From: a virus | Virus record (IMG/VR): IMGVR_UViG_3300036760_001538 | Location: 1 to 64,000 of that record | Reading direction: 5' to 3' (one strand) | Length of the DNA: 64,000 nt | Shown here: piece by piece, positions 41,448-49,030 of the stretch | Position numbering within the stretch: the first letter of the stretch is position 1 | Layout of the letters: the number at the start of each line of letters is the position of its first letter | Translations under genes and position numbers: made by a program | Notes under the pieces: model-generated | Database searches by the model: none | What the model was told of the DNA's origin: nothing | Seen by the model: only the letters and a program-made list of their open reading frames with translations

Positions 41448-41648
41448 ATGGGACTCAACTGGAAACTGACCCTGACCAAAGGGCTTGTTGTAGGAGCGCT
41501 GGCTGCACTGGGAGTCTGGGCTGCCGATATTCAGTCGGTGTCCGCCTGGTGGGCCGGCGCGGCGGTACTGGCTATCGAGGCCGTGCGCGATCTGGTCAAG
41601 TCGCGCTTCGGCAGTTTCCCTGGCCGGGCAGGCGTTCCAAGCGGATAG
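41448..41648 (+). CDS. Small membrane protein in the connector region
   Basis: 66 residues, ATG 41448 after CGGAGGA. One or two hydrophobic helices (TKGLVVGALAALGVWAA and AWWAGAAVLAIEAVRDLV) suggest membrane insertion, which is unusual between connector genes. It could be a second holin, a superinfection-exclusion protein or a virion-associated pore component. Not recognised. Confidence 0.65.
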   Translation: MGLNWKLTLTKGLVVGALAALGVWAADIQSVSAWWAGAAVLAIEAVRDLVKSRFGSFPGRAGVPSG

Positions 41649-41651
41649 CCC

Positions 41652-42155
41652 ATGCCCACCATTCGCCGCCAAACCTACGGCAAGTTCGGAGTCGCCCTCA
41701 AGGGGCTGGAGGAACTCTCGCGGCAGATCGCTCGCGACGGCGAGGTGTGGCAGCGCGTTCAACAGGCCGCCGTCAAGGGCATGATCGAGAACACCGAAGA
41801 CCTGCTCGGTCGGGCCATGCGGGACGCTCCGGTTGATGAGGGGACGCTGCGCGCCAGCGGCTCGGCGGCGGTCTACGCGAATGGCCGGGCGGTCGCTCGT
41901 CGCGGGTTCCGTGAGGTTGGCGGACAGCCCGAGGCTCCGGAGATGGTGGAGCGCAAGGTGGTCGAGGGCGGCCTGGGCGACGCGGTGGTGGGCGAGGTGG
42001 GCTTCAACACTCCGTATGCGCTGGTGCAGCACGAGCGCCTGGACTTCAACCATCCCAAGGGCGGGAAGGCCAAGTACCTGGAGGACAATCTCAAGGAGCA
42101 GGCTGACCGCTACCAGGGCAACCTGAACGACCATCTGCGAGGGGCGCTTGCATGA
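41652..42155 (+). CDS. HK97 gp10-like tail completion protein
   Basis: 167 residues. Matches the gp10-like pattern: LKGLEELSRQIAR, AMRDAPVDEGTLRASGSAAVYANG and EVGFNTPYALVQHERLDFNHPKGGKAKYLEDNL, the last being the signature of the family. It helps join the tail to the head. Stop overlaps the next start. Confidence 0.85.
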   Translation: MPTIRRQTYGKFGVALKGLEELSRQIARDGEVWQRVQQAAVKGMIENTEDLLGRAMRDAPVDEGTLRASGSAAVYANGRAVARRGFREVGGQPEAPEMVERKVVEGGLGDAVVGEVGFNTPYALVQHERLDFNHPKGGKAKYLEDNLKEQADRYQGNLNDHLRGALA

Positions 42156-42553
42156 GCCTGCTCATTGACCAACTGGCAACCTACCTGGAGAGCCAGGGCG
42201 AGGGAACGGTGGGGACAGACATCTTCAAGCTTCACCGGCCCTCCTCGCCGCTTGCCTGCGTGAGCCTGCACGCCACCGGGGGCTATCCGCCTGACCGATA
42301 CACGGAGCGCGAGCACCCCACAGTGATGCTCTTCGCGCGGGCGGCGACTCCTGATGCAGCCCTGCGAAAGGCCTACAGCCTCTACGGCAGGCTGCACCGC
42401 AAGCAGAACCTGGACCTGGGCGGAGGCCTGTGGGCGCTCACCATCGAGGCGGTGGCCAGCCCCGCATACACGGGGACCGAACAGGCCGCCAACCAGACTG
42501 CGCACCTCGCATCTTTCAACATCGCCCTTGATCTGCGGAGGCCGTCTTCGTAG
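42152..42553 (+). CDS. Tail terminator / minor capsid-type protein
   Basis: 133 residues. Starts LIDQLATYLESQGEGTVGTDIFKLHRP, then VMLFARAATPDAALRKAYSLYGRLH and ALTIEAVASPAYTGTEQ, the pattern of phage tail-terminator proteins (DUF3168-like/minor capsid). It caps the tail tube and sits directly before the tube gene, as usual. Confidence 0.78.
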   Translation: MSLLIDQLATYLESQGEGTVGTDIFKLHRPSSPLACVSLHATGGYPPDRYTEREHPTVMLFARAATPDAALRKAYSLYGRLHRKQNLDLGGGLWALTIEAVASPAYTGTEQAANQTAHLASFNIALDLRRPSS

Positions 42554-42574
42554 GCGGGGCAGGGAGGAAACAAC

Positions 42575-43393
42575 GTGGCAACCATCACCGACGTATATCC
42601 GAGCTACGCGAAAGCGGGAGACTCGGCGATCAAGATCATCGGGACCGGCTTCCTGGATGCGCCGAGCGAGACCAAGGTCTACCACCGCAAGCACGGCCAG
42701 ACCGCCTGGGAGAACGTTGACCCATCGCGCGTGACGTACGTCTCGGCGACGGAACTCACCATCGCCATCGACGCGGCCAACACTGACGGCTTGGACAACG
42801 GCCTCAACGACGTGGGCGTTTCTGATTCCGGAGAGAGCACGCCGGACGGTTCCGTCGCCCAGGCGCTGTTCTTCTTCACCGCAGGCGCGTTCGCGCCCGA
42901 CGACGTGATCAAGGGAGCGGTGGAGGAGCTCTACATCGAGGGGCTGTTCATGGGCCACACCCACGGCTCCCTCGATGTGGAGCATGGCGTCGAGACCTCG
43001 GACATCGAGGTCGACCAGTCGCTGCTTCCGGTGCGCACCATCAAGGCGGGCGAGACCTTTTCGCTCGCGGTGCCGCTGGCGGAAGTGACGCTCGAGCACA
43101 TCAAGGAAGTGTGGGGCATCTCGGCTTCCATCGAGGACCTCGGCACCGGACGCCGGCGTTTGACCTTCGGCGGCGACACCGCGATCACCGAGAAGTCGGT
43201 GATGCTGGTGCTGCCGGCCGGTTCCGGCAAGAAGTTCGCCCTGACCTTCTACCGCTGCGCGGTGCTGGCCTCGGGCACGCTCTCCTGGAGCAAGGAGGAG
43301 CAGGTTGACCTGCCAGTTCAGCTCACCGTGCTGGCAGACACCAGCCGACCTGCCGGTGACCAGGTTGGACGGTGGGAGGAGTACACCGCGTAG
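42575..43393 (+). CDS. Major tail protein with N-terminal IPT/TIG domain
   Basis: 272 residues from GTG 42575. Residues about 1-100 form an Ig-like IPT/TIG repeat (ITDVYPSYAKAGDSAIKIIGTGF, TYVSATELTIAID). The rest looks like a tail-tube protein (VKGAVEELYIEGL-type region, EEVTLEHIKEVWG-like helix, KKFALTFYRCAVLASG, EQVDLPVQLTVLAD). Position between the tail terminator and the frameshifted chaperone fixes its role. The N-terminal Ig domain may decorate the tail tube and bind carbohydrate. Confidence 0.8.
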   Translation: MATITDVYPSYAKAGDSAIKIIGTGFLDAPSETKVYHRKHGQTAWENVDPSRVTYVSATELTIAIDAANTDGLDNGLNDVGVSDSGESTPDGSVAQALFFFTAGAFAPDDVIKGAVEELYIEGLFMGHTHGSLDVEHGVETSDIEVDQSLLPVRTIKAGETFSLAVPLAEVTLEHIKEVWGISASIEDLGTGRRRLTFGGDTAITEKSVMLVLPAGSGKKFALTFYRCAVLASGTLSWSKEEQVDLPVQLTVLADTSRPAGDQVGRWEEYTA

Positions 43394-43497
43394 CGTGAGC
43401 GCATGACCAGATGAGCCGGGGACAGCCGGGCTTCGCAGGCGGCTCGCAGCATTGCCTGGCCGTCCCCGGTCACAGACCTGTGGAGGCAACGAAGAGC

Positions 43498-43911
43498 ATG
43501 ACAGAGATAGACATCAAGCCACCGACTCCGGATGAAGTCGTGATGCCCCAGGAGCGGCGCTTCCAGGTTGGCGAGCGTGAGATCGTGGTTCGCCCCCTGG
43601 TGATCGGCGACTTCAAGCGCATCGCGGCAGATCTGGGCGCGATCGCACAGCGAGTGGCACGGGAGCATCCAGAGATTGATCTCGCCAAACCGGACGAGCA
43701 CCTGGAGGCGATCTTCCCGATCCTGGGCGAGGCCGTCGGGCGGCTGTTCCAGCGTCTCTTCGGGGTCGAGGAAGCCTACCTGGACGAGCACCTGACCCTG
43801 GCGCAGGCGGCGCAGATCATCGCCGCCGCGCTGGAAGTCAACCAGCTCCCGGACATCCGAAAAAACGTGGGGCGCGCCCTCCAGTTAGCGAAGACAACGG
43901 CGATTCCCTGA
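43498..43911 (+). CDS. Tail assembly chaperone (gpG-like, zero frame)
   Basis: 137 residues, ATG 43498. Pattern ERRFQVGEREIVVRPLVIGDFKRIAADLG, then ILGEAVGRLFQRLFGVEEAYLDEHLTLAQAAQIIAAALEVN. Typical of the first protein of the siphovirus tail-chaperone pair before the tape measure gene. Its mRNA contains a perfect -1 slippery heptamer at 43860-43866 in the correct phase, giving a longer gpGT-like product. Confidence 0.85.
   Translation: MTEIDIKPPTPDEVVMPQERRFQVGEREIVVRPLVIGDFKRIAADLGAIAQRVAREHPEIDLAKPDEHLEAIFPILGEAVGRLFQRLFGVEEAYLDEHLTLAQAAQIIAAALEVNQLPDIRKNVGRALQLAKTTAIP
43860..43866 (+). promoter_or_regulatory. -1 ribosomal frameshift site AAAAAAC
   Basis: A-AAA-AAC lies with its codons AAA and AAC in the frame of the upstream chaperone. 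After a one-base backward slip the new frame is open from 43866 to the stop at 44232-44234. A GC-rich stretch (GGGGCGCGCCC) follows seven bases later and could stall ribosomes. Confidence 0.85.
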
Positions 43912-44234
43912 GTCTGGGCTGGGCGGGCGCGTTCGATCTGCTGCAGAGCGAGTACGGGTGGACGCACGAGTACATCCTTTGGCACGCAACCCCGGCGCAG
44001 GCGCTGGTGTGGGCGGAATGCATCCGCCGCAGGCGAGCGCTGTGTCTCGCCGAGGAGGCGGAGTTGGCCTATATCGCGGCCGCGGCGGCACAGGGAGGCA
44101 AGAAGGCCTACCAGGCGCTGCGCTCGGTCGTGCGCAGGCTGCGTAGAGACGCGGGCGCCGTCACGTCCACGAAGCCAGAGGAACTCGCGCGCTCGCTGGG
44201 GCTGACTGACCGCAGACGAGAGAAGACAGAATGA
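43866..44234 (+). CDS. Tail assembly chaperone extension (gpGT-like, -1 frame)
   Basis: The -1 frame is open for 122 codons after the slip site and reads SLGWAGAFDLLQSEYGWTHEYILWHATPAQALVWAECI, which I give in pieces: a DLLQSEYGWTHEYIL block, then ALVWAECIRRRR and a basic tail. This is the usual composition of the T part of phage G-T proteins. No good independent start exists before GTG 44007, so expression as a 43498-44234 fusion is the best reading. It ends in ATGA with the tape measure gene. Confidence 0.82.
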   Translation, partial: RGARPPVSEDNGDSLSLGWAGAFDLLQSEYGWTHEYILWHATPAQALVWAECIRRRRALCLAEEAELAYIAAAAAQGGKKAYQALRSVVRRLRRDAGAVTSTKPEELARSLGLTDRRREKTE

Positions 44235-47200
44235 CTGTTGGTGCGATCACCGCCCAACTGCGGCTGGACATGACGAACTTCCGGGCGGGACTGGGCAAGG
44301 CCAACTCCCTCCTGGAGCAATACAGCGCCGCAACCATGAAGGCGAGCGCGATGCTGGGTGGCTTCGGCGCAGCCGTGGCCGGTGGCATGGCCCTGGCGGT
44401 GAAGGCCTCGGCGGAGTTCGAGGCCCAGATGCGCAACGTCAACTCCATCCTCAAGGAGAGCGAGCCGGCCTTCCGCGCGCTTTCAGAATCGGTGCTGGCG
44501 CTTTCGGGCAAGGTAGGGCAGGCTCCCGAAGTCCTCGCTCGCGGCCTCTACGACATCGCCTCTTCGGGGTTCAATGGCGCTGCGGGTCTGAAGGTGCTGG
44601 AGGCCTCCGCGGTCGCCGCCACTGCGGGAATCACTGACACCGCCACTGCCAGCCGGGCAATCACCGCTGTCCTCAATGCCTATGGCCTGTCCGCCGACAA
44701 GGCGGGCTATGTCTCGGATGTGCTCTTCAAGACGGTGGAGCGCGGCGTGCTGACCTTCGGGGAACTCGCCCAGAACATCGGCGACGTGATCTCCACGGCG
44801 GCGCAGGCGAAGGTTCCCATTGAGGATGTGGGCGCGGCTATCGCCACCATGACCCGCGCCGGCGTGGTGCCAGCGGAAGCGGTTACCTCCCTGAACCAGG
44901 TGCTGCTGTCGTTTATCTCCCCATCGGAGCAGGCGAAAGCCGCGGCCACCAAGCTCGGCATCCAGCTCACCGCCACCAACCTGGCTGCCAAGGGGCTGGG
45001 CGGCGTGGTGCAGGAGATGGCGGCCGCGCTCAAGCTCGGCGGAGACGACCTGGAGGCGATGCAGAAGGCCGGGGCCTCCGACGCGGAGGTCATGGCCCTG
45101 GTGGCGCAGCGTTCGGGGATGGCGACCGAGTCCCTGGCCGCGCTCTTTCCCAACGTCCGCGCTCTTCGCGGCGCGTTGGCGTTAGCCTCGCAGGGAGGCA
45201 AGAACTTCTCCGAGGACGTGCAGGCGATGGCCCAGGCGACCGGCGCATCGGCCGCCGCCTTCGCCGAGCAGAGCAAGTCCTTCCAGGTGCAATGGGCAAA
45301 GACCTGGGCTGGTATGAGAGCCTTCATGGTGCAGGTGGGGTCGACCTTCCTGCCCGTGCTCAAGGCGCTGGCGGAGGTGCTGAAGACCGTGGTTCAGATG
45401 GCCCAGGCAATTCCCGCGCCACTGCGCACTATCCTGGCAGTAGTGGCGCTGCTGGCGGCCGGATTCGCGTCTCTCACCGCCGCCTTCATCCTCTACAACG
45501 CCTACCTGAAGGAGGCCGTGGTTCTCTCCGGCGGACTCGTCGGCGCGATGCGCCAGATGATGGCGAGCATGGCCGCCGCCAATGTCGAGATCAACCTGAC
45601 CGGACTCTCGCTTGGCAAACTCGCAGCGGGCGCGAAGACAGCAGGGGCGGCCCTGCTCTCCAGCCTGCGTGGCGGGGCGCTGGGATTCGTCGCGATCACG
45701 GTCGGCCTGGGACTGCTCTACCGCCAGTTCTCCGAGGCCGACCGGATGGGAAAGGAGTTCTCCCAGACGCTGCTCGATCTGGACAGGCGCGCCTTCAAGG
45801 TGAAGGTGCGCCTGGAGGAGATCAAGACGCCCTCTTTCTGGAGCCGGATGATGGAGTGGGCCGGCTACCGCACCCAGGATATGGATCGCTTCCTCGCGCA
45901 GATGAACCAGTACAAGCAGAAGGTCGAGGGAGCAGAGAAGGCCCAGCAAAGCCAGGAGGCACGCACTGCCAAACTCAAGCAGATCGAGCAGGAGCTGGCG
46001 CGCTTCCGCGGCGAGGCGCACGAGGCGCGCTTGAAGCAGATCGCCGAGGAGGCGCAGACGCTGGAGAAAGACCTGGCCCAGGCAGGGATGAAGCCCGAAG
46101 AGGCCAGGGCGCAGGCGGCAAAGTGGGCAGCAGCAGCGCGGGCGGCAGCGGAGCGTGAAGCCAGCAAGGACATCCAGGAAGCCGAGATCAAGCTGCTCGA
46201 ATTGCAGAGCCGCAACCACGAGGCGCGCATGCGCCAGATCGAACTCGAGGCCCAAGCGGTCAAGGAGAAATACCTGGCCGCCGGGCGCGGCGAAGAGGCG
46301 GAGGAGGCAGCCCGACAGTATCGCCTTGCCGCCATCGCCGCCTACGAGCGTGAGCGCAAGGACATCGTCCTCCAGGCCGAGCAGAAGCTCGTCGAGGCGC
46401 TGGTCGGCCACGAAGATCAGATCGCTGGCGCACGAGAGCGCATCCACCGCGTCCGCCTCCAGCAGATCCAGTCGGAGGCCGAGGCGATCAAGAATCAGCT
46501 GATCGGCGCCGGGGAAGATGCGACGAAGGCCGAACTCGCGCGGAAGCAATTCCTCGCGGCGAAGACAGCCGAACTCGCCAAGCAGGAAGCGACAGAGAGG
46601 GCTCGCATCTTCGAGCAAGGCGCGGAGGCCATCGTCTCCACCTGGATTGCCGCGGTGGAGGGGATGCGCCAGGCCGACCGACTGCAGACGGGCGAATATC
46701 TCTCGCAGCTCTCTCGGATTCTCGAGCTGATTCGCCAGGTCAATGCTGCGCGGGCAGACGCTGGCCAAGGCCGTCTCTTTCAGCAGGAGGAACTCCGCCT
46801 CGCCCAAACCATCTTCTCCGAGCGCCAGCGCATGCAGCGCGAGTTGACGACGGACGAAAAGAAGCTCGCGGATGAACGCAAGCAGTGGGGACAGGCAGAA
46901 CTGGAGCAGCGCACTCGCCTGCATGCCTACGAAATGTCCCTGATCGACCTCACCTTCCAGCATCGCCGCGATCTGGCGCGCATCACGGGCGAGGAAGATC
47001 AGCAGACCATGGCTCGCATCGCGGCCGACGAGCTTGCCGCGCTGCAGCAGCGACGCGCCGAGGAGCAGCTCAGCGCGCAGGAGCGCCTGGATTCCCTGGA
47101 GCGCGAGCGCCAACTGATCCTGGAGATGGCGCAGTCAGGCGAGATGCCGGAGCCTGCGGCTACCGCGGCATTGGAGTCAACTTTCGCCGAGATGCAGAGG

Positions 47201-47572
47201 GCGAAGGAAGAACTGGCGGCCCAGGACCGGGCGGCCTTCGAGGAGCGTCAACGCCAGCACGCGGAGACGCTCAAACAGATCGAGACCGAGCAGAAGACGC
47301 TGCGCGACCAGCTCTCTCAAACAGGTGGGCGAATCGTGCAGATCGCGCAGCAAGTCTTCGATGGTTTGCAGCAGCGGCTCCAGGCACTGGCTTCGGTGAA
47401 GCTGCAACCGGCGTTGGCAACGGGCGGGCTACCGGGTCCGGCGCAGGGCGCACCGCGCACCTACAATTTCTACATCGGCGGGCGGCAAGTGGCTGCCGGA
47501 GCGGACATCAGCCGGATCGCCGACCAGCTCGCGGAGGTGCTGGAACGCGAGCACACCTACGCGAGGGATTGA
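44231..47572 (+). CDS. Tail tape measure protein
   Basis: 1113 residues. N-terminal TP901-type core (QLRLDMTNFRAGLGKANSLLEQ, AEFEAQMRNVNSILKES, VEILARGLYDIASSGF-like and AGVVPAEAVTSLNQVLLSF). Hydrophobic segments near 390-430 (LRTILAVVALLAAGFASLTAAFIL), then long charged coiled coils with repeated ARMRQIELEAQ-type heptads from about 560 to 1060. Sets tail length; at about 0.15 nm per residue it predicts a tail near 165 nm, so a siphovirus. The opposite strand also has long open frames, which are shadows. Confidence 0.93.
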   Translation: MTVGAITAQLRLDMTNFRAGLGKANSLLEQYSAATMKASAMLGGFGAAVAGGMALAVKASAEFEAQMRNVNSILKESEPAFRALSESVLALSGKVGQAPEVLARGLYDIASSGFNGAAGLKVLEASAVAATAGITDTATASRAITAVLNAYGLSADKAGYVSDVLFKTVERGVLTFGELAQNIGDVISTAAQAKVPIEDVGAAIATMTRAGVVPAEAVTSLNQVLLSFISPSEQAKAAATKLGIQLTATNLAAKGLGGVVQEMAAALKLGGDDLEAMQKAGASDAEVMALVAQRSGMATESLAALFPNVRALRGALALASQGGKNFSEDVQAMAQATGASAAAFAEQSKSFQVQWAKTWAGMRAFMVQVGSTFLPVLKALAEVLKTVVQMAQAIPAPLRTILAVVALLAAGFASLTAAFILYNAYLKEAVVLSGGLVGAMRQMMASMAAANVEINLTGLSLGKLAAGAKTAGAALLSSLRGGALGFVAITVGLGLLYRQFSEADRMGKEFSQTLLDLDRRAFKVKVRLEEIKTPSFWSRMMEWAGYRTQDMDRFLAQMNQYKQKVEGAEKAQQSQEARTAKLKQIEQELARFRGEAHEARLKQIAEEAQTLEKDLAQAGMKPEEARAQAAKWAAAARAAAEREASKDIQEAEIKLLELQSRNHEARMRQIELEAQAVKEKYLAAGRGEEAEEAARQYRLAAIAAYERERKDIVLQAEQKLVEALVGHEDQIAGARERIHRVRLQQIQSEAEAIKNQLIGAGEDATKAELARKQFLAAKTAELAKQEATERARIFEQGAEAIVSTWIAAVEGMRQADRLQTGEYLSQLSRILELIRQVNAARADAGQGRLFQQEELRLAQTIFSERQRMQRELTTDEKKLADERKQWGQAELEQRTRLHAYEMSLIDLTFQHRRDLARITGEEDQQTMARIAADELAALQQRRAEEQLSAQERLDSLERERQLILEMAQSGEMPEPAATAALESTFAEMQRAKEELAAQDRAAFEERQRQHAETLKQIETEQKTLRDQLSQTGGRIVQIAQQVFDGLQQRLQALASVKLQPALATGGLPGPAQGAPRTYNFYIGGRQVAAGADISRIADQLAEVLEREHTYARD

Positions 47573-47592
47573 TTCTCCTTCGCCAAGTCGAA

Positions 47593-47620
47593 GACGCTCC
47601 ATAGCCTTGGCGACGGAGCG
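47593..47620 (+). promoter_or_regulatory. Intergenic hairpin family 2, copy 2
   Basis: CGCTCC (47595-47600) pairs with GGAGCG (47615-47620). Shares the AAGTCGAAGAC context, CTCCATAGCCTT and GGCGACGGAG with copy 1 at 40473-40521, and lacks the inner hairpin of that copy. Confidence 0.55.
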
Positions 47621-47638
47621 GCTACGGAGAACAAGGCG

Positions 47639-48013
47639 ATGGCTGCCTGTTATATGAGCAAGCCTGACGATACCGAGAAGACGTATCTCGACGAGGACCC
47701 GTCCTCCTATGACGACGGGCCGGCGGAGCGGCGAGCATCCTCGCACGCCACCTTCGGCGGCAGCCGCGTCTGGCAGGACTTCGGGGCGAAGGACGTTGAC
47801 CGGCAGATCAGGCTGCGGACGGACTGGATGACACAGACGACGCTGGACGCGCTCAAAGCCAAGTTCGCCCAGGCGGCCATGGTCTGGAAGTGGCTGGATC
47901 ACAGGGGGCATGAATACCGTGTCTTCTTCCGAGGGCTGAATCCGGAGCGCATCCGGGGGCACGACGCCTACCGGGTGGAGATGCTGCTGGATGTGGTGCA
48001 GGTGGTCGTCTGA
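47639..48013 (+). CDS. Distal tail region protein
   Basis: 124 residues, ATG 47639 (ATG 47654 possible). Acidic N terminus, then GGSRVWQDFGAKDVDRQIRLRTDWMTQTTLDALKAKF and HEYRVFFRGLNPERIRGHDAYRVEMLLDVVQVVV. The small size and place right after the tape measure suit a distal tail or baseplate protein. Family not recognised. Confidence 0.65.
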   Translation: MAACYMSKPDDTEKTYLDEDPSSYDDGPAERRASSHATFGGSRVWQDFGAKDVDRQIRLRTDWMTQTTLDALKAKFAQAAMVWKWLDHRGHEYRVFFRGLNPERIRGHDAYRVEMLLDVVQVVV

Positions 48014-48077
48014 GGAGCGGACTGCCCGACACAGGGCGACGTGCGGCGAAACGCGGGCTACGTGAGAGAGGGAGACG

Positions 48078-48788
48078 ATGGCGAAGCAGGTCACGAAATA
48101 CGAGAGCGACGGCGTAACACCAGCCGCTGCGTCCTATGATGAGGGCAGCGTCCTCGACGGCGCGCAGACCACGCCGCGGCGCATCTGGTGGAAGAACACC
48201 TCCACCGCCTCGGAGATCCTGCAGAACTGCCGCTTCCGGCGGGTGCAGAGCGGGGCAAACGACGGCCTGAACTTCCTCCAGACTGCCCAGGACGTGCCCC
48301 TGAGTCCTCCCGGCGCGCTGACGCTGGCCCTGGCCGCCGGAACCGAACTGGGCATCGGCCTCTACCAGTATGCCATCACCTTCGTAACCGCCAACGGTGA
48401 GACGACTCCTGGGACGCAGGCACAGATCACAACTACTTCCGGAAACCAGCGCGTGCAGCTCAGCAATATCCCTATCGGGCCAAGCGGCACGACCGCGCGG
48501 AGAATCTACCGCAGCGCAGTCGGCGGCGGGCAGAAGAAGCTCGTCACCACCATCGCCGACAATATAACGACAAGTTATCTCGACCAGATCCCCGATGCGA
48601 GTCTGGGGGCGAATGCTCCGACGCTGAACACCTCCGGGTCGCCGGGGACCTGGCAGACCGCTAATATCACCATCGGCAGCATGGCCGTGGGCGACTACGC
48701 TCCCTGCTGGATGCGCTACAACGTGCCGGGCGGGACCAGTCAGGTAGGCAATCCACGACGCGCCTACGTGCAGTTCGAGGAAGCTTGA
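48078..48788 (+). CDS. Tail protein with FN3-like RRIYR module
   Basis: 236 residues. Centre: YQYAITFVTANGETTPGTQAQI, GPSGTTARRIYRSAVGGG, LVTTIADNITTSYLDQIPD. This FN3-like module is widespread in phage tail proteins and appears again in 50656-52794. Likely part of the tail tip or fibre. ATG 48078 after GGGAGACG. Confidence 0.7.
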   Translation: MAKQVTKYESDGVTPAAASYDEGSVLDGAQTTPRRIWWKNTSTASEILQNCRFRRVQSGANDGLNFLQTAQDVPLSPPGALTLALAAGTELGIGLYQYAITFVTANGETTPGTQAQITTTSGNQRVQLSNIPIGPSGTTARRIYRSAVGGGQKKLVTTIADNITTSYLDQIPDASLGANAPTLNTSGSPGTWQTANITIGSMAVGDYAPCWMRYNVPGGTSQVGNPRRAYVQFEEA

Positions 48789-49030
48789 TGCTTGGACTGA
48801 CTGACCAACTGGAACTCCTCGTTTCGGTCATCCCGAAGTTGACCGACCAGGTGCGCCTGGATGTGCAGGTGTTCCACGACCGGGTGACAGATGCGGTGCT
48901 GCTGGAAGCTAACGTGACTCCGAAGGTGACCGACGGGGTGCTCTTACTCACGAACGTGGTGAACCAGAGCTTCGAGGCCGGCGCGCAGGCGAAAGTGCTC
49001 GCGCCGACGGCAGAAGTGACTTTCCTATAA
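48788..49030 (+). CDS. Small tail protein with internal repeats
   Basis: 80 residues, ATG overlapping the previous stop (TGATG). Three imperfect repeats around LTDQ, VTDAV and VTDGV (LTDQLELLVSV, LTDQVRLDVQV, VTDAVLLEANV, VTDGVLLLTNV) suggest a coiled or beta-stacked rod. Function unknown. Confidence 0.6.
   Translation: MLGLTDQLELLVSVIPKLTDQVRLDVQVFHDRVTDAVLLEANVTPKVTDGVLLLTNVVNQSFEAGAQAKVLAPTAEVTFL

Noticed and set aside
45182-47113. Long minus-strand frame of 643 codons opposite the tape measure gene
   Set aside because: High GC and periodic coiled-coil codons on the plus strand keep the complementary frame open. It has Leu/Arg-rich composition without domains.
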